Positions 9,175 through 18,300 of a DNA stretch of 64,000 nt are shown one piece after another (position 1 is the stretch's first letter; the number at the start of each line of letters is the position of its first letter). The stretch lies in the NCBI GenBank assembly GCA_009912575.1, contig WNDP01000003.1, positions 1-64,000 of the forward strand, given 5' to 3'. Both the position numbers and the translations under genes were made by a program. The notes below the pieces were generated by a model, which made no database searches, had not been told where the DNA came from, and worked only from the letters and a program-made list of their open reading frames with translations. Source of the DNA: Acinetobacter bereziniae (GTDB lineage: Bacteria > Pseudomonadota > Gammaproteobacteria > Pseudomonadales > Moraxellaceae).

Positions 9175-10422
9175 TTAAGAAATTGTGTTGTCGTCATTTC
9201 CAGGTGAACCAGGCGAAGTTTTTGAATCCATCTTGTCATCAGCAGATTTTGCTTCTCTTGATTCTCGACTTTTTTCAGCTTGAGAACTCATAGAATGGCC
9301 CATGCGCCCACCCATTGTTCCATGACCGTGATTTGAACCACTTAATCGACCACCAATATCTTCTTTCATTGATGAGCCTAAATTTTTTGCCATTGATCCC
9401 AGCATAAAAGACCCTTTACCCATAGCGCTTGTTGGCCCTGATCCATTTGCTTGAGCTGTTTTAAGTTGCTCACTAGCTAACGAACCAGCCCCTTTAGCAG
9501 CCATACTTGCACCAACTGCCATACCAGCAGCAGCACCAGCAGCCCCACCTACAGCAGCAGCCGCAGCCGTCAAAGCACTACCATTTCCATAAGAAGAACC
9601 ATTGATAAGACCTTGAGCCAAGTCAGGTAATATTTTTACCAATGCCAAGAAAGTGATTGCAAAGCCAATGACCAAGACAATATCAACGTTGTTTTCAGCA
9701 TCGAGATCCGCAATCCACTTAGCCATGATTTTTGCCCCAATACCAAGCAAAAGAATCAAAACATATAATTTTGCGCCAACAGACATAGCATATTGAAGTG
9801 TTCTGATTGCATAGTCTTTAGTCCAACGACTACCACCAAACCCCATCAACAAAATTCCTGCATAAATAATGATATAGGATTCAACTAAAGCAACTATTGA
9901 AAAGGCTGTAATCAATCCAAAACAAACCATAATTACAATCGCTGCAATTAAAATGCCTAATGAATCAATAGGTGACCATGCACTTACTGCATCCAATAGC
10001 TTTTTAATCAGCTCAACACCAATCTGAAAAACATCGGTTGGTGAAATACCTGAAATTCCAGCTGCTTCCGATCCAGCCTGTTTAAAACTATCTACTACAG
10101 CTAGAGATATACTTGTTGAGTTAACCAACAACCAATAAAAGAAGCCAATAAAGAGGATTTGATTGACAATTGTTGCAGCCCAATCACCCATATCATTAGC
10201 TCGAAACGCCAAGCCAATCATGGCCCAAGCAAATTCGATAAAAGCTAATATCCAAAACAAAGTAGTGGCATGGGAAAGTAAAGTGCCTGCCCAGCCTGAT
10301 GAAGCATTACGATATTCTTCAATAATGCTATCTACACTTGTTGCCATCGAAGCATTTGCTATATCACTAAATAGTAAGCCAACAGCAAAGACACATAGCA
10401 AACAACTTATTCTTTTCCACAT
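9175..10422 (-). CDS. trbL: TrbL/VirB6 polytopic channel protein
   Basis: A 415-aa TrbL-family protein: Sec-type N-terminus, at least six hydrophobic helices between about residues 40 and 270, then an Ala/Gly-rich stretch and a long polar, Ser/Lys-rich tail. This matches VirB6/TrbL, which form the inner-membrane part of the channel. An in-frame ATG 12 nt further upstream overlaps the trbK stop codon. I prefer the ATG at 10422 because GAGG lies 6 nt before it and gives a cleaner signal sequence (MWKRIS). Confidence 0.92.
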   Translation of the reverse strand: MWKRISCLLCVFAVGLLFSDIANASMATSVDSIIEEYRNASSGWAGTLLSHATTLFWILAFIEFAWAMIGLAFRANDMGDWAATIVNQILFIGFFYWLLVNSTSISLAVVDSFKQAGSEAAGISGISPTDVFQIGVELIKKLLDAVSAWSPIDSLGILIAAIVIMVCFGLITAFSIVALVESYIIIYAGILLMGFGGSRWTKDYAIRTLQYAMSVGAKLYVLILLLGIGAKIMAKWIADLDAENNVDIVLVIGFAITFLALVKILPDLAQGLINGSSYGNGSALTAAAAAVGGAAGAAAGMAVGASMAAKGAGSLASEQLKTAQANGSGPTSAMGKGSFMLGSMAKNLGSSMKEDIGGRLSGSNHGHGTMGGRMGHSMSSQAEKSRESREAKSADDKMDSKTSPGSPGNDDNTIS

Positions 10423-10433
10423 GCCAAACCTCA

Positions 10434-10580
10434 TTAATAGCTCTTATTCTTGCCAATATCCGTAGGATGATTAGACGTATCGTTACGCTTCATATTTTCT
10501 TCTTTTGTATGTTCTTTATCATTTGAACATGCAGTTAAAGCCATAGAAGCAACCACCACAGCGATAAGTAAAGCTTTCAT
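10434..10580 (-). CDS. trbK: TrbK-like entry-exclusion lipoprotein
   Basis: A 48-aa lipoprotein with the lipobox ALTAC (Cys18) and a short, very polar mature part. It lies between trbJ and trbL, the position of trbK in RP4, where this small lipoprotein mediates entry exclusion against cells carrying the same plasmid. Start ATG with AAGGATTCTT upstream. The assignment rests on size, lipobox and position, not on detectable sequence identity. Confidence 0.75.
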   Translation of the reverse strand: MKALLIAVVVASMALTACSNDKEHTKEENMKRNDTSNHPTDIGKNKSY

Positions 10581-10589
10581 AAGAATCCT

Positions 10590-11342
10590 TTAAAATTTCT
10601 TATTGCCACCAACATTTGTTGAATAGCTTGTTCCATCATTACGAACTTTCCAAGTCTGACGCATAGCATCTTTTTCCGCTTGGGCCATAGCTTGAGCTTC
10701 TGTAGCAGAACGAGCCGATGAAGCCATTACAGTATGTAAATCGTTCATTTGTTGAGCTAAAACACCCAGCATTTGGTTAGATGACTGTAATTGAGCCACT
10801 TGAGAAGCCCCACCAGTACCAGCACTTTCACTCAAAATTGAAGAAATACGATTATTACGATCCTTAATGTTATTAATCGTAGATTGAGCTTGCATAGCTG
10901 CTTTATTGGCATCTTGAAGCTGATCAGACCACTTCCCAAACTGTTGATACATTTGTTCAGGAGAGCGATTTTTCATGTTTTGAAAGTTTGGGTACAGTTG
11001 TTGGTATTGACTTTGAATCTCACCAACGGATGCACTCAAAGCTTTAGATGCCGTCATGATCTTATTCAAGTCTTGATACTGTGCGCTCATTTGACTTACA
11101 AGACCGCTATAGTTGCCTAGACCTAACTGGCGCAATGCTTGTTCAGATAAAGCGTTACCACGCAACAAGCTATTAATTTGCGAAACCTGGTTAGAAATTT
11201 GCGTAGCCTGGTTAGTAGCATTAATAATCATGTTGGCGAAGTTACCGCCATCAAAAACAGGAATACCTGTCGCCATTGTTGAAGTTGAAGTAGCTGTACC
11301 AATTGTTAATAAAACAGCTAGGCTTATTGCTTTAATTTTCAT
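10590..11342 (-). CDS. trbJ: TrbJ/VirB5-like pilus-associated protein
   Basis: A 250-aa secreted protein with a signal peptide ending near MATG (residue 25) and a long alpha-helical, Gln/Asn/Ala-rich body, as in the TrbJ family. VirB5/TrbJ proteins sit at the pilus tip or in the periplasm and aid contact with the recipient. It is followed immediately by trbK and trbL, as in RP4. Confidence 0.9.
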   Translation of the reverse strand: MKIKAISLAVLLTIGTATSTSTMATGIPVFDGGNFANMIINATNQATQISNQVSQINSLLRGNALSEQALRQLGLGNYSGLVSQMSAQYQDLNKIMTASKALSASVGEIQSQYQQLYPNFQNMKNRSPEQMYQQFGKWSDQLQDANKAAMQAQSTINNIKDRNNRISSILSESAGTGGASQVAQLQSSNQMLGVLAQQMNDLHTVMASSARSATEAQAMAQAEKDAMRQTWKVRNDGTSYSTNVGGNKKF

Positions 11343-11357
11343 AAGAACACCTTTTAA

Positions 11358-11756
11358 TTAGTAGTTAAAATATTGGCGTTGATGAGACTGATCACTAGCA
11401 ATACTTGGATCAATATTGATCTCAATAGTCTTGCAGTAATAGCCACCTATTGATCGAGTAGCTCTTGTTTCACCATCTCGACAAATACGGTTATTCCAAC
11501 GCTCAGTAAACAACCGAGTGCGAACTAAGTTGTCACTTGAGCCTGAATTACCGCTAGGCCCTGAAAAAGAACAATGTGGAAAGCCCTTGCCTTTTGCCAA
11601 GTCTTTAAGCACACGCTTAATGGTTGGCTTGCATTCGCTGACGTTTTTACCGCCAGCGAAACACAAGAGAGCTTCACACCCATAATCACTTGCAGAAGCA
11701 TAAGAACAACCACCAGCTGCAAGGGCAAACAAAACTACTTTAGGAAGCTTTGTCAT
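11358..11756 (-). CDS. trbM: TrbM-like secreted Cys-rich protein
   Basis: A 132-aa exported protein with six Cys in the mature part, including the CEALLCFAG and FPHCSF segments characteristic of TrbM. RP4 trbM lies downstream of the essential trb genes, whereas here it is inserted between trbE and trbJ. Its start overlaps trbE by 17 bp. The exact role of TrbM in transfer is not well defined; the Cys pattern suggests a disulfide-bonded periplasmic protein. Confidence 0.85.
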   Translation of the reverse strand: MTKLPKVVLFALAAGGCSYASASDYGCEALLCFAGGKNVSECKPTIKRVLKDLAKGKGFPHCSFSGPSGNSGSSDNLVRTRLFTERWNNRICRDGETRATRSIGGYYCKTIEINIDPSIASDQSHQRQYFNY

Positions 11757-14217
11757 AAGTTACTCCTTTTGAATCAAGCCATTTATACGGCCAGTTTTCA
11801 CCATGCTCATCCATTAATCTTTTGATTGCCAAACCATCTGTTTTATAGTTGATTGCAGCAAAAGAAAGGGTGAGTTTATCCAAGCCAAGTTGGAACAATC
11901 TTTTGCCTTCAGGTTGCATGAAATAGTAATCACGCTTCTTGGTAGCATTCTTCAGCATGTAAATTTCTGTCTCATTGAGACCCATCGACACATAGAAGTC
12001 CTGTGGCCCAGGAAGATTGTCCGTACCTGGCTTATCCGCTTCGGGATTAGGTAATAAAATTTTTGTTGGGCAAGATTCTAAAAGAACATCCAATAAGCCT
12101 GAACGATACATATCAGATAAACTTTGTGTAGCCATCACAACTGAACAGTTAGCTTTACGAAGTACCTTTAACCATTCACGGATTTTTTCTCTAAACACTG
12201 GATGACCAAGCATTAACCATGCTTCATCCAACACCAGTAATGTAGGACGACCATCTAAAGATTTTTCAATACGTCTAAATAGATATAGAAGCACTGGAAG
12301 AAGATTCTTTTCACCTAAATTCATCAGTGATTCAATTTCAAAAGCAACCCACCAGCTATCGCTATTTTCACCTGATAAACCATCTACTTCGGCATCGAGT
12401 AACGATCCAAGTGTTCCACTCAATGTATAGTGAGAAATAGCATCACGAATTGCCTGATCCTGAACCGTTGCATTAAATGCAGTTAGAGTACGACCAGATT
12501 TAGGTTGAGTTTTCAGCAACTCTAATGCACGAACAATTTGTTTTTTCTGCTCAGGCGTTAAAATTGTTTCTGTTTGGAGCTGATACAACGTTTCAAGCCA
12601 GTTTTGAGCAAACATGAAATCTTCTGTTGTATCTAGTTCAGATAATGGAGCAAAGTTCAGATCAGAGCTTTCGCCAGCAATGTCAAAAAATTTACCACCA
12701 CTGGCCTGATTGATCCCCCATGAAGCACGACCTTTATCAAATGAGTAGATACGTGCATGTTGATAACGTAAAAACTGAATATCAAGCATGTTGAGCAACA
12801 CAGACTTACCAGCACCAGTCGGCCCAAAAATCAAAGTATGGCCCAAGTCATCAACATGCAAATTGATACGGAAAGGTGTACCACCATTGGTTAGTGCATA
12901 CATCAATGGGGGAGATTGTGGCGGTAGATAAGGGTTAGGCGATTCTGCACGACCAGCCCAAATACTAGACAATGGAATAAGGTCAGCTTGATTTAAAGTA
13001 TGGATCAAAGGACGACGAACGTTTTGAATCGCATGTCCAGGTAGTGTACCTAACCAAGCTTCTAAAGCATTGATTGTCTCAACACGACACTGGAAACCTA
13101 AACGCTGAATTTCACGAATTGTAAAACGTGCATTCTCTTGTAATTCTTCATAGTCTTGCCCGATGATGACAACAACACTGGTAAAGAAACCATAAGTCAC
13201 TAAGCCACTTTGGGCATCAGTTAAGGCATTATCAACGTCATTAGACATTAACAACGCATCTTCATTAATTTGTCCGTTTTGAGTTTTGAAAATTTGAGAG
13301 AAGAAGCCACGTACTTTCTGCTTCCATTTCCGCTTAATTTTCATTAATTCATTAACAGCTTCTTGTTGATCCAGGTAAATCATTCTTGATGACCAGCGAT
13401 AAGCCAAAGGCAATGCTTCTAGTACATGCAAGATATTTGGATAACTTTCAGGCGGAAGACCCTCAATTACGATTGGACAGATATAGTTATCTGCAATTTT
13501 TGGAGTATCACCATTAATGACAGGATACGCACCTAAGCACACATCAAGATATGCTCCATAATGCGGAATATTCATTTCTTGCACACGGTTTGTAATGCAA
13601 TACCCTAAATAATTAAAAAGTTCATCACGTAAATGCTGTTTACCAAAATCATCAGTTACTTGGTAACTTTTCATTCGCTGTAATGTGATGACATTACCTA
13701 CCATGTCTTCAAATGTCACAAGTTCCTTGTAGAACCATTCTAGGACTTGATCAGCAATACTTTTCTTTGCTACGCCCTCTTGCTCTTGCCAAAGCATATC
13801 ATTCAGCTTTGAAGAAGCACGTAAAGGAGGCATATAGCTAATAACTAATACATACTCAGTGACAAAATGCGAATCCTCAGATTGAAAGCGCTTACGTCTT
13901 TCATCGTCAATCAATTTAGACACTGGATCAGGAAAATAGTTTTTATCCGCACTTGGATAGTAGTTATCAGGAATCCTTACTGCATCATGCCAAGTAACAA
14001 AACCATTTCCCAATCTTGCTAAGGCTGCATTGATACGTGCAGTCAAATAATTACGTTCATCTTCTGTTGAGCTAGTAATATCGTTTGAACGATAAAAATA
14101 ACCCACCATGATAGAACCGTCTTTATTCTGCACTACACCTGAATCAATCAACGCTGCATAGTTTAAGAGATCACTTAAACCTTGCGCCTGACTTTGAAAT
14201 TCTTTTAATGCTTGCAT
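11740..14217 (-). CDS. trbE: TrbE/VirB4 secretion ATPase
   Basis: An 825-aa VirB4-family ATPase that energises pilus biogenesis and substrate transfer at the inner membrane. The N-terminal CagE/TrbE/VirB domain is followed by Walker A GPTGAGKS near residue 465 and Walker B LLVLDEAW near residue 658. Length is normal for the family. Start ATG is 10 bp downstream of trbD. It was the most easily recognised member of the cluster. Confidence 0.96.
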   Translation of the reverse strand: MQALKEFQSQAQGLSDLLNYAALIDSGVVQNKDGSIMVGYFYRSNDITSSTEDERNYLTARINAALARLGNGFVTWHDAVRIPDNYYPSADKNYFPDPVSKLIDDERRKRFQSEDSHFVTEYVLVISYMPPLRASSKLNDMLWQEQEGVAKKSIADQVLEWFYKELVTFEDMVGNVITLQRMKSYQVTDDFGKQHLRDELFNYLGYCITNRVQEMNIPHYGAYLDVCLGAYPVINGDTPKIADNYICPIVIEGLPPESYPNILHVLEALPLAYRWSSRMIYLDQQEAVNELMKIKRKWKQKVRGFFSQIFKTQNGQINEDALLMSNDVDNALTDAQSGLVTYGFFTSVVVIIGQDYEELQENARFTIREIQRLGFQCRVETINALEAWLGTLPGHAIQNVRRPLIHTLNQADLIPLSSIWAGRAESPNPYLPPQSPPLMYALTNGGTPFRINLHVDDLGHTLIFGPTGAGKSVLLNMLDIQFLRYQHARIYSFDKGRASWGINQASGGKFFDIAGESSDLNFAPLSELDTTEDFMFAQNWLETLYQLQTETILTPEQKKQIVRALELLKTQPKSGRTLTAFNATVQDQAIRDAISHYTLSGTLGSLLDAEVDGLSGENSDSWWVAFEIESLMNLGEKNLLPVLLYLFRRIEKSLDGRPTLLVLDEAWLMLGHPVFREKIREWLKVLRKANCSVVMATQSLSDMYRSGLLDVLLESCPTKILLPNPEADKPGTDNLPGPQDFYVSMGLNETEIYMLKNATKKRDYYFMQPEGKRLFQLGLDKLTLSFAAINYKTDGLAIKRLMDEHGENWPYKWLDSKGVTYDKAS

Positions 14218-14226
14218 TGTTATCTC

Positions 14227-14523
14227 TTACATTTTTCTAAAAGGTGTCGATTTCGGTAAATACAGTTTTTGTTGCTTGATATGACGGATATAAACTTTTG
14301 ATGCCAGCTGATCGGCTTTACCCATCTTTCTCAAAAGAAACAATGAGATGAACCACAAAACCACCCCAATGATGATTGACGGTACTGTCTTTAATGAAAA
14401 GATCAATGCAAAAGCAACTAACCCAGCCATTAAAATCCACTCACGTTCACACCCAAGCAGCAAATTTGGTCTGTTCAGTGATCTGTTAATTACAGATCGT
14501 CTTAAAGAAGATCCACTAGCCAT
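14227..14523 (-). CDS. trbD: TrbD/VirB3 inner-membrane protein
   Basis: A 98-aa protein with the basic N-terminus, two adjacent membrane helices (about 31-48 and 51-66) and basic C-terminus of TrbD/VirB3. It lies between the pilin gene and the VirB4 ATPase, as in RP4. The ATG is used rather than a TTG two codons upstream because AGG lies at a proper distance. Confidence 0.9.
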   Translation of the reverse strand: MASGSSLRRSVINRSLNRPNLLLGCEREWILMAGLVAFALIFSLKTVPSIIIGVVLWFISLFLLRKMGKADQLASKVYIRHIKQQKLYLPKSTPFRKM

Positions 14524-14530
14524 GAGCAAC

Positions 14531-14938
14531 CTACCCTTTATGTTGAATAGTGTTGTTTGTTGCTTCTGTAGTTTGCTGATCTTCCACTGGAACAGTTGCA
14601 GATTTACCAGTTAATGAAGACAAGACTTGTGCAGCGAATACAATTACGGCAATAACAAGAACGACCATGATCATACGACGACCAAATTCATTGATTTCAC
14701 CACCAAAGATCAACATTGCACCTGATACAGTGATTGCAATCAAAGAAATACCAATTGCCACAGGGCCAGTGATACTGTCTTTTAATTTTTCAAGTGGGCT
14801 TTCCCACGGAAGACCGCCACCAGCAGCCGAAGCAGCATGAGCAAAGTCTGGAATAAGCATTAAAGCTACTACAGCGACCATAGCAATCATGTACATTGCT
14901 TGACGGACGGTAAATTGTGATTTTAAAGTTGCCAACAT
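14531..14938 (-). CDS. trbC: TrbC/VirB2 conjugative pilin precursor
   Basis: A 135-aa prepilin. A long signal sequence ends at AHA-ASAA (about residue 35). It is followed by a Gly-rich start, the conserved block with PWES and ITGPVA, and two hydrophobic helices, closely matching RP4 TrbC. In RP4 TraF removes a C-terminal tetrapeptide and cyclises the pilin. The presence of a TraF homologue at 30.1 kb suggests the same maturation here. Confidence 0.93.
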   Translation of the reverse strand: MLATLKSQFTVRQAMYMIAMVAVVALMLIPDFAHAASAAGGGLPWESPLEKLKDSITGPVAIGISLIAITVSGAMLIFGGEINEFGRRMIMVVLVIAVIVFAAQVLSSLTGKSATVPVEDQQTTEATNNTIQHKG

Positions 14939-14953
14939 GAGCTATCCTCTTAT

Positions 14954-15904
14954 TTAAGCTATTTGTTGATATTGATATTGACCATTTTCATAGCCAGTGA
15001 CAGAAATAATTTCACGGATAACACGGCTGCCGTTATGCTTTGCAATACAGACAACCACATCAACCGCTTCTGCAATCAAACTCGCCATTGGCGTAGTCGA
15101 TGCTTCCGAAATTAGCTGTTCAACCCTCGTTAAACCTGCTAAAGCGTTGTTTGCATGGACAGTAGCAACACCGCCAGGGTGACCAGTGTTCCATGCTTTT
15201 AATAGACTTAGTGCTTCTCCTCCCCTCACCTCACCAACAATGATACGATCAGGGCGCAAACGCATCGTAGCTTTAAGCAACCCAAGCATCGTGACTTCTT
15301 GACTTGTACGCATTACAACAACATTCTTATTTTTCGGCTGTAATTCAGCGGTATCTTCAATCAAAATACAGCGGTGATCAGGTGTGTATTCAGCAATTGC
15401 ATGTAAAATTGCGTTAGACAACGTTGTCTTACCTGTACCAGTACCACCAACAACAAGAATATTTTTACGCTCTTTCACAGCGTTAATAAGCGTTTCTTTC
15501 TGTGCAGCGGACATAATTCCGCTTTCAACATAATCATCTAAAGTAAAGATTTTTTGAGCCTTTTTACGAATAGTGAATGTTGGTGCAGAAACCACTGGAG
15601 GGATAAGAGCTTCAAAACGAGATCCATCAAATGGTAATTCGCACTCTAAAATTGGATTCTGTGCAGTCATCACGGTTTTTAATGTACTTGCAACAGTTGT
15701 CATTAATGCTTCGGCTTGATTGGCTGGCATCTTCCCAACCACTTCCATTTCTTGGCCTAATCTTTCTACCCACAAGCTATGATCAGGGTTTAAAAGAATC
15801 TCGACCACATCAGGCTCTTGCAGCAGACCGCTAACAATTGGCCCCATTTCACGCATTAATTTTTCTTTAACCCGACGATCAATCTCTTGCGTATTTGACA
15901 ACAC
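14954..15904 (-). CDS. trbB: TrbB/VirB11 traffic ATPase
   Basis: A 316-aa hexameric ATPase of the VirB11 family with Walker A GGTGTGKT near residue 153, an Asp-box (ILIEDTAE), Walker B (RIIVGEVRGGEA) and a His box (GHPGGVATVHAN). The start is GTG, preceded by AGGAAG, three bases after the stop of the upstream gene. It is the first recognisable gene of the mating-pair operon, as trbB is in RP4. Confidence 0.95.
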   Translation of the reverse strand: MLSNTQEIDRRVKEKLMREMGPIVSGLLQEPDVVEILLNPDHSLWVERLGQEMEVVGKMPANQAEALMTTVASTLKTVMTAQNPILECELPFDGSRFEALIPPVVSAPTFTIRKKAQKIFTLDDYVESGIMSAAQKETLINAVKERKNILVVGGTGTGKTTLSNAILHAIAEYTPDHRCILIEDTAELQPKNKNVVVMRTSQEVTMLGLLKATMRLRPDRIIVGEVRGGEALSLLKAWNTGHPGGVATVHANNALAGLTRVEQLISEASTTPMASLIAEAVDVVVCIAKHNGSRVIREIISVTGYENGQYQYQQIA

Positions 15905-15907
15905 TTT

Positions 15908-16237
15908 TTAATCTTCCTGTTTATGTTTGGAAAAAAACACGTTTATAGACGCAACATTTCCGTACTTACTTGATATATGGGCATATAAACGATCCAAACT
16001 GACCCATAACCGAGGTTGCTTTCTATGTGTAACCAAAATCATTTCATCTGCCTTCCATGTCAGCACCACATATACGAAAAATCCTTTGTTGTCTTGTGAG
16101 GGTGCAATCTTCACAACCTCAACAGCGCCATTTCGGGCATTGTCTATCAATACCGCTTCGGTAATTGTGTTCATCTCGTTCAAGCGTTCCAAGTCCACAG
16201 TGGGATAGTAGCCATATCTTAAATCAGTTTTACACAT
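15908..16237 (-). CDS. Conserved-looking hypothetical, first gene of trb operon
   Basis: A 109-aa soluble protein without recognisable motif or signal sequence; it has a central WKADEM segment and a basic C-terminus. It is translationally coupled to trbB (3 bp apart) and is the promoter-proximal gene of the transfer operon, the place where RP4 has the regulator trbA, but I see no helix-turn-helix. The start is uncertain: the first ATG has a poor Shine-Dalgarno, and an in-frame ATG lies 63 bp downstream. Confidence 0.6.
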   Translation of the reverse strand: MCKTDLRYGYYPTVDLERLNEMNTITEAVLIDNARNGAVEVVKIAPSQDNKGFFVYVVLTWKADEMILVTHRKQPRLWVSLDRLYAHISSKYGNVASINVFFSKHKQED

Positions 16238-16309
16238 TCACACGCTATTTTTTAAATATTGCAGACAGTTTATTCTTACATCAACATAGCAATACACGCA
16301 ATATCAATA

Positions 16310-16332
16310 TTGCAAAATTATATATTTTGCAA
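16310..16332. promoter_or_regulatory. 23-bp palindrome TTGCAAAA-N7-TTTTGCAA
   Basis: A perfect dyad with 8-bp arms TTGCAAAA / TTTTGCAA in the roughly 300-bp space between the trb operon and the divergent regulator gene. Closely related dyads occur at 19910-19932 and 54245-54264. No other feature was seen in this intergenic stretch besides general AT-richness. Confidence 0.55.
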
Positions 16333-16537
16333 AAACAAAATTAATAGTTTTGCATTTAATAGGCGTAAAAAGACCTAAACTTAATTTTAAAAAATATTTA
16401 AAATCAGCGACTAAACCACAACCAATGTTTAAAACTCCAAAAGAAATAAAATTAATATCCAAATAATTACTTTTTGGCGTAAAATTAATACCACACACTT
16501 TTAATCTCTACATTTTTTCAATTTATTAGAACTTAAT

Positions 16538-16987
16538 ATGAATCAAGATTTTACAGTTATTGGTCAATTACTGACCCTGGTCAATTATTTGAGACAGGAC
16601 AATGTTCCTGAAATACCCAATTTGTCTGATTTAGCCCATATCCCAGCCCTTTTAAATTCAGTTAGTGCAGCTGATGATCTCCCCTACAAGGAAAAAGTTA
16701 TCCGAAATAGGATCAAACAGATTGCAAAACAGACAGACCTTTCTACTATAAAAATACTTGGCGCAGAAATGTACCACAATCAGCAATCTTTCTCAAAAAT
16801 TGTTATCGGGTACTCAAAAGAAAGAAGTGACTTATTAAACGGCTTACACTTGAAAAACTATCGGGCGCAACACAATTGGACAATTATCGAAATGGCTAAA
16901 ATATTGAATGTTAATGTTAAAAACGTTCAAGCTTGGGAAGCCCATAAAAGAAATATTCCTGAAAACATAATGAAGAAATTAAATTAA
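16538..16987 (+). CDS. Helix-turn-helix transcriptional regulator (XRE-like)
   Basis: A 149-aa protein whose C-terminal 45 residues form an XRE/YiaG-like helix-turn-helix (pattern WTIIEMAKILNV followed by VQAWEAHKRNIP). The N-terminal part is unrelated to anything I recognise. The gene is divergent from the trb operon and upstream of the korA homologue, so it is a candidate regulator of transfer, possibly through the palindrome at 16310. The Shine-Dalgarno is weak. Confidence 0.75.
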   Translation: MNQDFTVIGQLLTLVNYLRQDNVPEIPNLSDLAHIPALLNSVSAADDLPYKEKVIRNRIKQIAKQTDLSTIKILGAEMYHNQQSFSKIVIGYSKERSDLLNGLHLKNYRAQHNWTIIEMAKILNVNVKNVQAWEAHKRNIPENIMKKLN

Positions 16988-16989
16988 AT

Positions 16990-17003
16990 TTTCGGATCAG
17001 AAA
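16990..17003. promoter_or_regulatory. KorB-box-like palindrome, copy 4
   Basis: Exact TTTCGGATCAGAAA, 22 bp upstream of the -35 of the korA-like promoter, immediately after the preceding stop codon. Confidence 0.65.
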
Positions 17004-17025
17004 TAAATACTATTGTAAAGTTTGA

Positions 17026-17055
17026 TTGACAATTAATTACCATCATCCCTATAAT
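17026..17055 (+). promoter_or_regulatory. Promoter of korA-like gene
   Basis: -35 TTGACA (17026-17031), 18-bp spacer, -10 TATAAT (17050-17055), 30 bp before the ATG. It has neither the AAGCGTTAT inverted repeat nor the leader palindrome of the other cassettes. Confidence 0.7.
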
Positions 17056-17085
17056 CATTCAAACCATGTTTATCAGGTAACAATA

Positions 17086-17424
17086 ATGGCAGGCAAATCA
17101 AAATATAAATCAGTCTATTCGCTAGAAGAATGGAACAAGCATGTAAATCAACTATCAGAGTTCACAAAGGAACGAGTTGAAGCATGTAAGCGAGTAATAG
17201 TTTTAGGGGAATCACCTACGGACGTTGCCAAAAGCACTGGGCACTCAAGACAGTGGCTTACAGAAGCACTAAGCAAGGTTTATGCAAAAATTAGTGCATC
17301 TGTTCCCTCAGACTGGATTACGGTTACTGTTGTTGTACCGCAATCCCTGGGAACTCAGATCAGGAAAATGGCTGAAAAAGCTTTAGAACATGCAAATCAG
17401 GACTTACCCAAAATCGAAGATTAA
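17086..17424 (+). CDS. korA: KorA/TrfB-family transcriptional repressor
   Basis: A 112-aa protein that aligns along most of its length with RK2 KorA: the helix-turn-helix region (GESPTDVAKSTGHSRQWLTEA) corresponds to the KorA segment with TFATSLGLTRGAVSQA. A VTVVVP motif then corresponds to the dimerisation strand VTAVLP. In RK2 KorA represses replication, transfer and partition promoters. An upstream TTG in frame lies within the -35 box and is rejected; the ATG has AGG 8 nt upstream. It precedes incC and korB homologues, the same order as the RK2 central control operon. Which operator it binds here cannot be read from sequence alone. Confidence 0.85.
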   Translation: MAGKSKYKSVYSLEEWNKHVNQLSEFTKERVEACKRVIVLGESPTDVAKSTGHSRQWLTEALSKVYAKISASVPSDWITVTVVVPQSLGTQIRKMAEKALEHANQDLPKIED

Positions 17425-17448
17425 TTGAGGTTTTATTGTAAAGTGTTA

Positions 17449-17510
17449 TTGACAATAAAGCTTATTTTTTTTATAATTGCTTCATTAGTAAACGATATGG
17501 CAATAGCCAT
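17449..17510 (+). promoter_or_regulatory. parA/incC promoter with leader palindrome
   Basis: -35 TTGACA (17449-17454), 17-bp spacer, -10 TATAAT (17472-17477), then 19 bp to ATGGC-AATA-GCCAT (17497-17510). The Shine-Dalgarno GGAG lies between the palindrome and the start codon. The inverted repeat around the -35 is degenerate here. Confidence 0.78.
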
Positions 17511-17524
17511 CATGGAGTGTAAGA

Positions 17525-18265
17525 ATGAAAACTATTGTAGTGGCAAACCAAAAAGGTGGCGTTGGTAAAAGCATCGTAAGCATTCATTTGGCGTATTTTT
17601 TTAAAGAATTAGGCTTTAATGTCAATGTTGTGGATCTCGATCCACAAGGTAATACCAGCAGCATTCTTTCAAGTGAATTTCAAAACTTCAAAGCCAGCGA
17701 ATTGTTCACTCAAGAAATTGGTAGCCTAAAACATAATGACCGTATTTTCATTGGGGATATTGGTCTTTCAAATTGCCAGGACAATATTGATATTAGTCTT
17801 TTTAAAAAAAATATGGCTCAGTTGGCTTCACTCAAATCAGATGATCAAAAGGCTATTTGCATCATTGATACAGCCCCTACTGCCAGCACAATTCAAATTG
17901 CCCCTTTAGTTGTTGCGGATTTTGTTGTAAGTCCTATTGAAATTGATGAGTTCAGTTTTCAGGGTATTAAAAACATTACCTCAACCATCAACAATGTAAA
18001 AAAACAACACAACCCAAAGTTAAACTTTTTGGGCATAATCCCGAATCGAGTACACGGCACAAGTCCACGACAAAAGCAACTTTTAGCACAATTACAGTCA
18101 AACTATGGACACCTACTATTAAGCAAAGAAATATCGTTAGGTGAACGCCAAGCTGTACGTGATGCCATTGGTAAACGTCAACCAGTTTGGAAGTTAAAAA
18201 GTAAGTCAAAAGCTAAAAGTGAATTTTTAGATATGGTTAAACTTGTTGCTGAAAAGGTCAACTAA
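17525..18265 (+). CDS. incC: ParA/IncC plasmid partition ATPase
   Basis: A 246-aa ParA-family ATPase with the deviant Walker A KGGVGKS at residues 10-16, Walker A' VDLDPQGN and Walker B IIDTAP. It has no N-terminal DNA-binding extension, like the short form of IncC. It would position plasmid copies by cycling on the nucleoid, stimulated by the KorB/ParB homologue encoded next. Start ATG has GGAG upstream. Confidence 0.93.
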   Translation: MKTIVVANQKGGVGKSIVSIHLAYFFKELGFNVNVVDLDPQGNTSSILSSEFQNFKASELFTQEIGSLKHNDRIFIGDIGLSNCQDNIDISLFKKNMAQLASLKSDDQKAICIIDTAPTASTIQIAPLVVADFVVSPIEIDEFSFQGIKNITSTINNVKKQHNPKLNFLGIIPNRVHGTSPRQKQLLAQLQSNYGHLLLSKEISLGERQAVRDAIGKRQPVWKLKSKSKAKSEFLDMVKLVAEKVN

Positions 18266-18300
18266 TTAAGCATCAAAACTAATTGAATTATACGGAGAAT

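Noticed and set aside
16304-16498. 64-codon minus-strand frame upstream of the trb operon
   Set aside because: Runs through the palindrome and AT-rich promoter region, with no ribosome-binding site or similarity.
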